This document shows, piece after piece, positions 25,183 to 32,762 of a stretch of DNA of 64,000 nucleotides (its first letter is position 1; each line of letters opens with the position of its first letter). The notes beneath the pieces are model-generated. The model did no database searches, was not told where the DNA came from, and was given only the letters and a program-made list of their open reading frames with translations. A program made the position numbers and the translations under genes. This DNA is from Nocardioides alkalitolerans (GTDB taxonomy: Bacteria > Actinomycetota > Actinomycetes > Propionibacteriales > Nocardioidaceae): the NCBI GenBank assembly GCA_038184435.1, contig CP116227.1, positions 124,001 to 188,000 of the forward strand, given 5' to 3'.

Positions 25183-25643
25183 ACGCCGCCGTCCTGGCCA
25201 CGGCTGTGGCGCGGCTCGTCGGCCAGCCCACGTGGGACGGCCGCATCGGGATCGGTTCGTTCCTGCAAGTGGAGATCGGTCCGCCTGGGCCGCGCGGTCC
25301 CGGCGATGGGCGCGACTACGGAGCCCACCACCTGTGGTTCTACGGGTGCGCTTGGGAGATCCGCGACGGCGATCGCGTGGTCGCGACGTCGGAGGACGCG
25401 CCGGAACGGATGAGGAGGGCAGCCAACCTGCTCTCGGGCACCCGGGTCGTCGAGACCCGGCTGGACGGCTCGCTGGTCAAGCTCGTCCTCGAGTCCGGAG
25501 TGATGCTGACCTCGCTGCCTCCGGAGGACGCCGCGCTGACCGACGCCGCGGACGACCTGCCGGAGTGGTTCCTGCACACACCGTCGGTCGTCGTGGCCAT
25601 GCACGCCGACGGCACCGTCACGACCGAGGGCGATGAGTCGTGA
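25179..25643 (+). CDS. Hypothetical cytoplasmic protein, candidate immunity protein
   Basis: 154 aa, soluble and acidic. It starts NAAVLATAVARLVGQPTWDG, followed by beta-rich segments GSFLQVEIG and LWFYGCAWEIRDGDRVV, and ends with a beta strand (VVVAMHADGTVTTE). The overall look recalls DUF6188-like immunity proteins, but I cannot confirm that. The GTG overlaps the membrane-protein stop by 4 bp (25179-25182). Its position opposite a putative secreted effector pair supports an immunity or accessory role only weakly. Confidence 0.55.
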   Translation: MNAAVLATAVARLVGQPTWDGRIGIGSFLQVEIGPPGPRGPGDGRDYGAHHLWFYGCAWEIRDGDRVVATSEDAPERMRRAANLLSGTRVVETRLDGSLVKLVLESGVMLTSLPPEDAALTDAADDLPEWFLHTPSVVVAMHADGTVTTEGDES

Positions 25644-25757
25644 GGCTCGGCGACCTGACCGGGTGCGTCTGAGGAAACGGGTTTGCGCCGAGCCTCGGCT
25701 CGGACCGGACGCCGAGGCGGCCTCCACTCGTGGTGACCGCGGGATGAACCGGGTGCG

Positions 25758-26543
25758 TCAGGCCCGGCGCCCGACCGCCCCACCCCGCCGCAGCCCCACG
25801 ACCGCCGCGACGAGCAACGCGACGGCCGCGACCGCCGCCGCGACCACCACGGAGTCGGTCCCGTCCGACAGACCCGTCACGGCGATGCCGAAGAGCGCCC
25901 AGAGGCCGGCCGCGACGTACGCCGCGAGTCGGCCGATCAGCACCAGCGTCACGAGGGTGACCGTCGCCGCGGCCACGACCACGAGCTGCCAGCCGGCGTC
26001 GCCGGCGTCGACGACACCCCAGCCCACCAGGGCGGTGGAGAGGTTGAGGAAGAACGCGGCGGACACCCACCCGGCGTAGAGGCCGAAGGCGATCCGCGTC
26101 AGCGTCCGGTGGCCCGGGGGCGCGAGCTCGGGGCCGGTGCGCGCCAGGGTGAGCACGCCGTCGACGGCGAAGCCGAACATGAGGGCCAGCGCCAGGAACG
26201 TGGCCGTGCTGCTGTCGAGCGCGGCCATGAGGATCCAGAGGGTGCCGCCCAGGTAGAGCCCGATCTGGTCGACCTGCAACCGCAGCGGCACACGGCGGTC
26301 GCGCTTCACCATGGTCGAGACCGCCTGCACGATCGCCAGCGTGTAGATGACGCCCCAGATCGAGAACGCCCAGCCCACGGGGGTGATGAGCAGCTCCGCA
26401 CCGGCCCCGCTGCCGGGCGACGCGCCCGGACCGTTGATCGTCGCGACCGGGGCGACCACCTGCAGCACCGCGGCGGCCAGCACCGCGTTGGCGAGCCGTC
26501 GCTGGCGGGGGTGCGGCCTCGAGCCGGTGTGCGTGCGCTCCAT
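25758..26543 (-). CDS. TspO/MBR-like tryptophan-rich membrane protein
   Basis: A 261-aa polytopic membrane protein with about six helices. ITPVGWAFSIWGVIYTLAIVQAV and LYAGWVSAAFFLNLSTALVGWG resemble the TspO/MBR family in its longer actinobacterial form. No porphyrin-binding residues can be assigned with confidence. The ATG at 26543 has TAATCT 6 bases upstream and no ribosome-binding site, so it is probably leaderless. Confidence 0.7.
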   Translation of the reverse strand: MERTHTGSRPHPRQRRLANAVLAAAVLQVVAPVATINGPGASPGSGAGAELLITPVGWAFSIWGVIYTLAIVQAVSTMVKRDRRVPLRLQVDQIGLYLGGTLWILMAALDSSTATFLALALMFGFAVDGVLTLARTGPELAPPGHRTLTRIAFGLYAGWVSAAFFLNLSTALVGWGVVDAGDAGWQLVVVAAATVTLVTLVLIGRLAAYVAAGLWALFGIAVTGLSDGTDSVVVAAAVAAVALLVAAVVGLRRGGAVGRRA

Positions 26544-26549
26544 GCGTCG

Positions 26550-26555
26550 AGATTA
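26550..26555 (-). promoter_or_regulatory. -10 box TAATCT, predicted leaderless promoter
   Basis: On the minus strand TAATCT ends 6 bases before the ATG at 26543, and there is no Shine-Dalgarno sequence. Confidence 0.45.
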
Positions 26556-26602
26556 CGGACGGCGCCCCACCCCGCTGGGCGAAGCCCGAGCCGGTCGACG
26601 CC

Positions 26603-27346
26603 TCACCGCGTCGCCGTGATCCCGCCGTCGACGGGGATCGTTGCGCCGTGCACGTACGCCGCGGCGTCGGACACCAGCCACGCCACGGCTGCGGCCACCT
26701 CCTCGGGACGGCCGGGTCGACGCGCCGGCGTACCTCCCGTCATCCGCGCGATCACGTCGTCGGCCGCGTCCTCGACCGCGGCACGGGTCGCGCCCGGAGA
26801 CACCGTGTTGACGCGGATGCCCCGCGGTCCGAACTCCGCCGCCCAGCTGCGCGCGAGCTGGGCCTCGGCCGCCTTGGTCGCCGAGTAGAAGCCCACGAAC
26901 GCGTGACCGACCGTCGCCATCCACGACCCGATGACGACGATGGCCCCGCTCCCACGCTCGGCCATCCCGGGCGCGAGCGCGGCGGTGAGCACCTGCGGCG
27001 CCCGGAGGTTCACGGCGAGCGTGGTCTCGAGGTCGTCGTCGGTCAGCTGGACCGTGTCGACTGCCGGACAGACGGCGGCGTTGTGCACGAGCACGTCGAC
27101 CCGGCCGCCCAGTGTCTCCGTCCAGGCAGCGGCGAGCTCGCGGAGGGCCGGCGGGGGAGCGGCGAGGTCGCCGGCGACGAAGCTGGCGGTGCCACCCGTC
27201 CCCTCGATCTCGGCGACGAGCGCCTCGCCGCGACGAGCGTCCCGCCCGGTGACGAGCACGTGCATCCCCTGGGCGGCGAGGGCGCGGGCGGTGGCGGCGC
27301 CGATGCCGCTCGTGGACCCGGTGACGACGGCGGTGGTGGTGGTCAT
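26603..27346 (-). CDS. Short-chain dehydrogenase/reductase (FabG-like)
   Basis: A 247-aa classical SDR. The cofactor motif is GSTSGIG (about residues 9-15), NAAV stands in the NNAG position, Ser is in VVIGSW and the catalytic YSATK matches YxxxK. The C-terminus VHGATIPVDGGITATR is standard for the family. It is a solitary gene; the 159 bp upstream contain a GC-rich palindrome. Substrate unknown. Confidence 0.85.
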   Translation of the reverse strand: MTTTTAVVTGSTSGIGAATARALAAQGMHVLVTGRDARRGEALVAEIEGTGGTASFVAGDLAAPPPALRELAAAWTETLGGRVDVLVHNAAVCPAVDTVQLTDDDLETTLAVNLRAPQVLTAALAPGMAERGSGAIVVIGSWMATVGHAFVGFYSATKAAEAQLARSWAAEFGPRGIRVNTVSPGATRAAVEDAADDVIARMTGGTPARRPGRPEEVAAAVAWLVSDAAAYVHGATIPVDGGITATR

Positions 27347-27452
27347 GCCCCAAAGTCGACCCGATCCGAGGGCGGCACACCAGGGCGCCCGCCCCGCTCC
27401 GGCAGCGCCGACGGAGGAAGAACGCGCGGACTCCGACCCGCGACACGCCGAT

Positions 27453-27468
27453 CCGGAGGGCCCTCCGG
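27453..27468 (-). terminator. GC-rich palindrome, possible terminator of the methyltransferase operon
   Basis: CCGGAGGGCCCTCCGG is a perfect 16-bp palindrome 38 bases after the methyltransferase stop. It is the only structure seen in the 159-bp gap 27347-27505. On the plus strand it is followed by GTTTTCT, but no plus-strand gene ends here. Confidence 0.3.
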
Positions 27469-27505
27469 TCCGCGTTTTCTCTCCCCGAGGCCCGCCGGGC
27501 CGCCC

Positions 27506-28240
27506 TCAGCCCCGTGGCCGCAGCACGTAGGCCGTGTAGCCGTAGTCCGCGCCGTACGCCGCCCGCACACCGATCTCCGCGCCCACCTGCGCCAGCAGGT
27601 CGTCCGCGACGCCCTGGCCGCGCAGCTGCTCGATGCGGGCGGCGAGCGGGCCGTAGTACTCCTGCCAGTCGCCCTCGGGCAGCACGTACGTCGCGTGCAC
27701 CGTCCATCCCGCCGCCTGCATCGCCGCCACGTTGGCCGCCGTCGTGCGCATCCCGGGGTAGGCCGCCCAGAACTCCCGCGCGCCCGGCGCGGGGTCCGGG
27801 GTCAGCCACTCGGCCTCCGTCAGCACCACGGCCCCACCGGGCGCGAGCAGCCGCCGCCAGGAGGCGAGCGCGGTGTCGACCCCCACGACGTACGCCGACC
27901 CCTCCGCCCACACCAGGTCGACCGAGCCGTCCTCCAGCGGGAGCGCGTCCATCGAGGCGCGCAGCGGGGTGACCCGGTCGGCGACGCCCGCCGCCGCGGC
28001 CCGCTCGCGGAGCGCCGCGAGGAACGGCTCGTGCAGGTCGACGGCCGTCACGTGCCCGCCCGTCAGCCGGGCCAGCGGCACGCTCGCGGGACCGGTGCCA
28101 CAGCCGACGTCGAGCACGCGGGGCGAGGGAGGCAGGTCCCCGACGAGCCCGAGCAGCAGGGCCGTCGTGGCCTCGGAGCCGGGAGCCTCCCGGGGCAGGC
28201 CGTCGTGGGCGCGCCAGAAGACGCTCTCGAGGTCCGTCAC
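27506..28240 (-). CDS. Class I SAM-dependent methyltransferase
   Basis: 244 aa. Motif I is VLDVGCGTGPAS (about residues 40-51), followed by VTAVDLHEPFL (motif II), and VDLVWAEGSAYVVG is consistent with motif post-II/III. The GTG at 28240 has no clear ribosome-binding site. It lies 42 bp downstream of the SRPBCC gene on the same strand and may be the tail of the TTT operon 1 transcript. Substrate unknown. Confidence 0.82.
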   Translation of the reverse strand: MTDLESVFWRAHDGLPREAPGSEATTALLLGLVGDLPPSPRVLDVGCGTGPASVPLARLTGGHVTAVDLHEPFLAALRERAAAAGVADRVTPLRASMDALPLEDGSVDLVWAEGSAYVVGVDTALASWRRLLAPGGAVVLTEAEWLTPDPAPGAREFWAAYPGMRTTAANVAAMQAAGWTVHATYVLPEGDWQEYYGPLAARIEQLRGQGVADDLLAQVGAEIGVRAAYGADYGYTAYVLRPRG

Positions 28241-28282
28241 GGCAGGGAAGCCTGGCAGCCCGGGGCGCGCGCGGCCACCGGA

Positions 28283-28738
28283 TTAGCGCTCGACGACCTG
28301 CTTGATCGCAGCCAGCGTCACCGGGATGCCCTCACGCGCCATCTGCTCGCGCAGGTCGACGCCCTCGGGTCCGAACTTCGCGGTCACGAACTCCTGCCCC
28401 CGCGGCGTGAACTCCCACGACTCGGTCAGGCGCGAGCCTCCGTCGACGGGCTCGATCGTGTAGGTCCAGAACACCCGCTTGTCGTTCACGGCCCACCCGA
28501 ACGCGCGGCCCGGCTCCGCGACGACCACCTCCGAGCGGGTCTCCCACGTGCGGTCGGGCGTCTCGTTGCGGCCGGTGAAGTGCGCCCCGACCCGCGGCCC
28601 GTCGCCCTCGTCCCACCAGCAGGCGCGACAGATCGGGGACCACTCGCCGGTGCGGGTGACGTCGGAGACGACGTCCCACACCGCCTCGGGGGAGGCGGCG
28701 ACGACGATCGAGTCCGAGAAGGTGCGGGAGGACGTCAT
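28283..28738 (-). CDS. SRPBCC family protein (polyketide cyclase/dehydrase-like)
   Basis: 151 aa with the START/SRPBCC signature: SDSIVVAASPEAVWDVVSDVTRTGEWSP at the N-terminus, then beta strands (FGWAVNDKRVFWTYTIEPVDGGSRLTESWEF) and a C-terminal helix. These proteins bind small hydrophobic ligands. The ATG overlaps the tctA stop by 4 bp, so it is translated with the transporter genes. Confidence 0.82.
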   Translation of the reverse strand: MTSSRTFSDSIVVAASPEAVWDVVSDVTRTGEWSPICRACWWDEGDGPRVGAHFTGRNETPDRTWETRSEVVVAEPGRAFGWAVNDKRVFWTYTIEPVDGGSRLTESWEFTPRGQEFVTAKFGPEGVDLREQMAREGIPVTLAAIKQVVER

Positions 28739-30294
28739 GACCGCGAGTCTGCACCCTCGGTCGCGTCGGCGTCCTCCCGCTCCCGGGCCTCGGCCACGGT
28801 CGCGGGCCCGGGGCGCAGCCGGCGGTAGACCGTCCAGGCGATGCCCAGCGCCAGCAGGCTGTAGAGCCCGATCGTGATGGGGCTGCTCACCAGCGTCAGC
28901 GGGTCGTTGCCGGAGTTGCCCATGGCGTCGCGCAGGGAGTACTCGGCCAGCGGGCCGAGGATCACCGCGATGAGCACCGGCGCGAGCGGCACGTCGTTGC
29001 GTCGCATCACGAACGCGAGCAGGCCGAGCGCGCACATGAGCACGAGGTCGGTCTGGCTGGCGCCCGTCGCGTAGACGCCGAGACTGGCGAACACGGTGAT
29101 CCCGGCGTAGAGGTAGGACTGCGGGAGCATCAGCAGCTTCGCCCACAGCGGCGCGAACGGGAGGTTGAGCACCAGCAGCACGATCGCCGCCAGGAACAGC
29201 GCGGCCAGCAGGGCCCACACGATCTCGCCGTTGCGCTCGAAGAGGAGCGGGCCGGGCTGCATGCCGTACTGCTGGAAGGTCGCCAGCAGCAGCGCCGCCG
29301 TCGCCGAGGTGGGGAGGCCCAGGGCGAGGAGCGCGCCCATCGCGGAGCCCGCGGTCGCGTTGCCCGCGGCCTCCGGTCCGGCGACGCCCTCGATCGCGCC
29401 GGTGCCGAACTCCGGCTCGTCCTTCCGTCGGTCGAGCTGCTTCTCGGTCGTGTAGGAGAGGAACGTCGGCACCTCGGCGCCGCCGGCCGGGATGATGCCG
29501 AACGGCACGCCGATGCTCGCGCCGCGGAGCCACGCCGGCAGCGCCCGGCGGAACTCCCGGCCCGAGAGCCACGGGCGGCCCCGCGACGGGATGAGCTCCG
29601 TGCCACCCGAGCGCCCGTGCCGCCCCGCCACGTGGAGCACCTCGCCGACGGCGAGCACCGCGACGGTGATGACCACGATGCTGATCCCGTCGAACAGGGC
29701 GGGGACGTCGAAGGTGAACCGCGCCGTACCGGTCGACTGGTCGGTGCCCACGAGGGCGAGGGCGAGGCCGAACACCAGAGCGGCGACGCCGCGGAGCGGC
29801 GACTCGGACACGACGGTCGAGATGGCGACGAAGGCGAAGAGCGCGAGGGCGAAGTACTCGCCCGGGCCGAACCGTGTGGCCAGGTCGGCCATCGTCGGGG
29901 CGAAGAACACCACGAGGACCGTGGCGAGGATCGAGCCCGTGAACGCGCCGATCGCGGACGTGGCGAGCGCCTGGGGTGCCCGGCCACCACGGGCCATCGC
30001 GTGGCCCTCGAACGTCGTCGCGATCGCCGTCGAGTTGCCCGGCGTGTTCATGAGGATGCCGGCCGTCGAGTCGCCGAAGAGACCGCCGAAGTAGATGCCG
30101 GAGAACATGATGAGTGCCGCGAGCGGGTCGAGCGTGAAGGTCATCGGCAGCAGCAGCGCGACCGCCATCGCCGAGCCCAGACCCGGCATGACGCCGACCG
30201 CGGTGCCGAGGAACGCCCCGACGACGACCCAGAGCAGGTTCATGGGGGTGAGCACGTCGCCGAAGCCGCCGGCGAGGCTGGAGAGCTGGTCCAT
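28735..30294 (-). CDS. tctA: Tripartite tricarboxylate transporter, large membrane subunit (operon 1)
   Basis: A 519-aa TctA-family protein with about 12 helices. Conserved stretches include GVMPGLGSAMAVALLLPMTF, the family motif region GIYFGGLFGDSTAGILMNTPG and GIIPAGGAEVPTFLSY. It moves a carboxylate delivered by the TctC binding protein at 30804, using an ion gradient. Start ATG 30294, 3 bp after tctB. Paralogous to the tctA at 32759. Confidence 0.93.
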   Translation of the reverse strand: MDQLSSLAGGFGDVLTPMNLLWVVVGAFLGTAVGVMPGLGSAMAVALLLPMTFTLDPLAALIMFSGIYFGGLFGDSTAGILMNTPGNSTAIATTFEGHAMARGGRAPQALATSAIGAFTGSILATVLVVFFAPTMADLATRFGPGEYFALALFAFVAISTVVSESPLRGVAALVFGLALALVGTDQSTGTARFTFDVPALFDGISIVVITVAVLAVGEVLHVAGRHGRSGGTELIPSRGRPWLSGREFRRALPAWLRGASIGVPFGIIPAGGAEVPTFLSYTTEKQLDRRKDEPEFGTGAIEGVAGPEAAGNATAGSAMGALLALGLPTSATAALLLATFQQYGMQPGPLLFERNGEIVWALLAALFLAAIVLLVLNLPFAPLWAKLLMLPQSYLYAGITVFASLGVYATGASQTDLVLMCALGLLAFVMRRNDVPLAPVLIAVILGPLAEYSLRDAMGNSGNDPLTLVSSPITIGLYSLLALGIAWTVYRRLRPGPATVAEAREREDADATEGADSRS

Positions 30295-30297
30295 TCG

Positions 30298-30807
30298 TCA
30301 GCCCCTTCCGAGGAAGCCGGACGGCAGCGCGAGACCGAGCATGCCGCTGAAGGTGATCTGCACGACCGACGCGAGGATGAACCCGACCGTCACGCTGCGC
30401 AGGAGGTCGCGGTTGCCGAGGCCGGTCGCGACGGTGGCGAACAGCACCGTCGCCATGACCAGCCAGCCGACGGTCTCGAGCAGCGCGGTGAACGCTGCCA
30501 GCCCGCCGAAGGTCGTCACGACCGCGCGCCAGTTGGTGTCGGCGCTCGCGGTGGCCTCACGGTCCCGCTGCTCCGCGGGCTTGGCGAAGGCCGCGCGCAC
30601 GAGCAGCAGCGCAACGACGATCGCGATGGCCATGACCAGCCACGCGAAGCCCTGCGGGCCGAGCAGTCCGCCGTCGCCGACGACGTCCATCGTGAGGTTG
30701 CCGTGGAGGAGCACGCCCGCCAGGGCGAGCAGGAGGAGCGCGAGCACGAGCTCGCCGCGTCCGCTCAGCACGGTACGGCGCGGAGCCGCCGCCACCGGGG
30801 CGCTCAC
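30298..30807 (-). CDS. tctB: Tripartite tricarboxylate transporter, small membrane subunit (operon 1)
   Basis: 169 aa with four hydrophobic helices, as in TctB: helix 1 near residues 20-36 (LALLLLALAGVLL), then GPQGFAWLVMAIAIVVALLL, LLETVGWLVMATVLFATVA and a C-terminal helix. The GTG at 30807 overlaps the tctC stop by 4 bp. TctB is divergent in sequence, so the call also rests on its place between tctC and tctA. Confidence 0.88.
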   Translation of the reverse strand: MSAPVAAAPRRTVLSGRGELVLALLLLALAGVLLHGNLTMDVVGDGGLLGPQGFAWLVMAIAIVVALLLVRAAFAKPAEQRDREATASADTNWRAVVTTFGGLAAFTALLETVGWLVMATVLFATVATGLGNRDLLRSVTVGFILASVVQITFSGMLGLALPSGFLGRG

Positions 30808-31805
30808 AGGATCCCCAGGTCGGTCAGCAGGCCGCGCGTGCGGACCTCCTCGCCGGCGATGAACTCGGCGAACTCCTCGGGCCCGCTGAAGCTGTCGTCC
30901 CAGCGGTTCCGTTCGATCGCCTGGCCCCACGACTCGGTGCCGACCATCTCCTCGGTGATGGCGAGCAGCTCCGCGCGCTCGGCGTCGGAGATGCCCGGCG
31001 GGGCGACGACGCCGCGCCAGTTGACGAGGTCGACCCCGTCGTAGCCCTCCTCCGCCACCGTCGGCGCGTCCACGCCGTCGAGGCGTTCCGGGGCCACGAC
31101 GGCGAGGGCCCGGAGCCGTCCGCCGTCGATGAGGTCGCGGAAGTCGTTGTAGCCGCTGACGCCGACCGGCACCGTGCCGCTCGCCTCGGACAACAGCGAG
31201 AGGGTGAGCTCGCCGCCGCCCGCGTGGGGCGTGTAGTGGAGGTCGGCCGGGTCGAGACCGGCCGCAGCGGCGAGCTGCCCGGCGACGAGGTGGTCCACCG
31301 AGCCGGCTGACCCGCCGCCGATCGGGATGGTCGGGTCCTCCTGCCAGTCCGTCACGAAGTCGTCGAGGGTGGCCCAGGGGGAGTCGGTCGGCACGGCGAT
31401 CACCTCGTAGTCGTCGGCGAGGCGCGCGATCGGGGTGACGTCGGTGAGGCGGGCCGAGCCGCCGCCCATCTCCACGCCGCCGACCATGGCGGCGCCGGTG
31501 ACCATGAGCGTCGTCGCGTCGCCCTCGAAGCGGACGAGCTGGCCGAGGCCGATCGTCCCGCCGGCGCCTGGCACGTTGACGACCTGGACGTTGCCGACGA
31601 TGCCGTCGGTGCGGACCGCCTGCTGGTACTCGCGCGCCGCGAGGTCGTAGCCACCGCCCGCCGCCGCCGGAGCGATCATGGTGAGCGCGGAGCGCGCCTG
31701 CGCGTCGCCGTCGCCGCCGCGGGCGTCCTGCACGGCGAAGAACCCGGTGGTGACGGCCAGCGTGAGGCCGATCCCGGCCCCGAGCAGGCCGCGGTCGCCG
31801 ATCAC
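30804..31805 (-). CDS. tctC: Tripartite tricarboxylate transporter solute-binding protein (operon 1)
   Basis: 333 aa. An N-terminal membrane or signal segment (residues 6-25) lacks a lipobox Cys, unlike the paralogue at 34933. The Bug/TctC fold is clear: IAPAAAGGGYDLAAREYQQAV, NVPGAGGTIGLGQLV, IGGGSAGSVDHLVAGQLA and the family's NWRGVVAPPGISDAER. The GTG at 31805 overlaps the UspA stop by 4 bp. Ligand unknown, probably a carboxylate. Confidence 0.9.
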   Translation of the reverse strand: MIGDRGLLGAGIGLTLAVTTGFFAVQDARGGDGDAQARSALTMIAPAAAGGGYDLAAREYQQAVRTDGIVGNVQVVNVPGAGGTIGLGQLVRFEGDATTLMVTGAAMVGGVEMGGGSARLTDVTPIARLADDYEVIAVPTDSPWATLDDFVTDWQEDPTIPIGGGSAGSVDHLVAGQLAAAAGLDPADLHYTPHAGGGELTLSLLSEASGTVPVGVSGYNDFRDLIDGGRLRALAVVAPERLDGVDAPTVAEEGYDGVDLVNWRGVVAPPGISDAERAELLAITEEMVGTESWGQAIERNRWDDSFSGPEEFAEFIAGEEVRTRGLLTDLGIL

Positions 31806-32194
31806 CGCTTCACCTTGACGGCGAGCACGTCGCAGTCGGCCGCGAGGACGATGCGCTGTGCAGTGCTGCCCATGAGCAGCTTGCCGACCGGCGAGCGGTG
31901 CCGGATGCCCACGACGAGCAGCTCGGCGGCGTGCTCCCGGGCGGCCTCGAGCACGGCGTCGGCGGCGTCGGACGCCAGCACGCGCTCGATCCGGGCTGCG
32001 ACGCCGAGGCCGGACGCCTCGGTCACGTAGCCCGCGAGCGTCGCGTCGGCAGCGTGCTTCGGGTCGGCGAGCGCGTCGTTCGACGACACGTTGAGGACCA
32101 CGAGGTCGGTGCCCCGCATCCGGGCCTGCTCGAGCGCGGAGCGGAAGGCGGCGTCGGCGGACGGGGCGGGGGAGTGGGCGAGGACGACGGTCAT
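31802..32194 (-). CDS. Universal stress protein UspA domain (first gene of TTT operon 1)
   Basis: A 130-aa single UspA domain. The ATP-binding motif reads HRSPVGKLLMGSTAQRIVL, matching G-x2-G-x9-G-(S/T). The ATG at 32194 follows AAGGAG. It is the promoter-proximal gene here, whereas in TTT operon 2 the UspA gene is last. Upstream lies the 53-bp element shared with operon 2. A USP domain in a TTT operon suggests energy-state gating of uptake, which is inference. Confidence 0.87.
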   Translation of the reverse strand: MTVVLAHSPAPSADAAFRSALEQARMRGTDLVVLNVSSNDALADPKHAADATLAGYVTEASGLGVAARIERVLASDAADAVLEAAREHAAELLVVGIRHRSPVGKLLMGSTAQRIVLAADCDVLAVKVKR

Positions 32195-32243
32195 CGTTCT
32201 CCTTGGTCGGGTGCGGCTGACCGTGTCGACGCTCACAGGTGAC

Positions 32244-32296
32244 GTGTCCGCCGTCACCCTTGGCGACGTATCGGACGAAAGGGAACTTGTGGTCAC
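32244..32296. promoter_or_regulatory. 53-bp shared element, copy 1 (upstream of TTT operon 1)
   Basis: This stretch aligns without gaps to 35971-36023 with 39 of 53 identities, including a fully conserved 13-base end (AACTTGTGGTCAC) and a GTCAC-N-CTT block. Both copies lie directly upstream of a minus-strand TTT operon. It begins 49 bases before the UspA start and probably holds the promoter and a CitB-type response-regulator site. Confidence 0.6.
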
Positions 32297-32310
32297 GCCC
32301 CGCGACGCGT

Positions 32311-32351
32311 CGTGGCCCCAGCGCAGCGAGAAGTGCTGCGCTGGGGCCACG
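32311..32351 (-). terminator. Terminator hairpin of TTT operon 2
   Basis: A perfect 17-bp stem (CGTGGCCCCAGCGCAGC and complement) with a 7-base loop lies 12 bases after the stop of the UspA gene at 32364. It separates operon 2 from the promoter region of operon 1. Confidence 0.75.
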
Positions 32352-32363
32352 TCAGGGGGTGGG

Positions 32364-32762
32364 TCAGGCGGGCTTCACCGCCAGCACCGGCACGTCGGCG
32401 CCGAGCAGCACGCGCTGGGCGACCGAGCCGAGCACGAGCTTGCCGACGGGGGAGCGGCGCCGCAGACCGACGACGATCACCGTCGCGCCGGCCTTCTCGG
32501 CCGCCTCCAGCACGGCCTCGGCGACGTCCGGTGCCATGACGCGGTGCACCTCGTGGTCGATGCCCGACGCCGCCAGGTCCCGCTCGAGCGCGGTGACCTC
32601 GCCGTCGTCGGCGAACCGCTGGTCGACGAGCGCGTCCCCGCGCGTGGCGTTGACCGCCACGATCCGCGCCGAGCGGCGCCGGGCCTCGACGATGCCGTGC
32701 TCCAGCGCGGCGTGGCCGAAGTCGTCGGGCGTGTAGGCGATGAGCACGGTCTCGGACGTCAT
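32364..32762 (-). CDS. Universal stress protein UspA domain (last gene of TTT operon 2)
   Basis: 132 aa with the UspA motif RRRSPVGKLVLGSVAQRVLL, a near match to the paralogue at 31802. It starts MTSETVLIAYTPDDFGHAALEHG. The ATG overlaps the tctA stop by 4 bp. It closes operon 2 and is followed by a terminator hairpin. Confidence 0.87.
   Translation of the reverse strand: MTSETVLIAYTPDDFGHAALEHGIVEARRRSARIVAVNATRGDALVDQRFADDGEVTALERDLAASGIDHEVHRVMAPDVAEAVLEAAEKAGATVIVVGLRRRSPVGKLVLGSVAQRVLLGADVPVLAVKPA

Noticed and set aside
21218..25757. Attachment-site duplication of the ssrA 3' end
   Set aside because: Scanning by eye found no second copy of the T-arm/acceptor sequence in the window; a computed repeat search would be decisive.
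25633..26079. 148-codon plus-strand frame at the end of the 25179 gene
   Set aside because: Antisense to the TspO-like gene; Thr/Ala/Pro low complexity without domain.
27347..27505. Possible short gene in the gap between the SDR and methyltransferase genes
   Set aside because: No start with ribosome site or coding-like frame; only a GC palindrome is visible.
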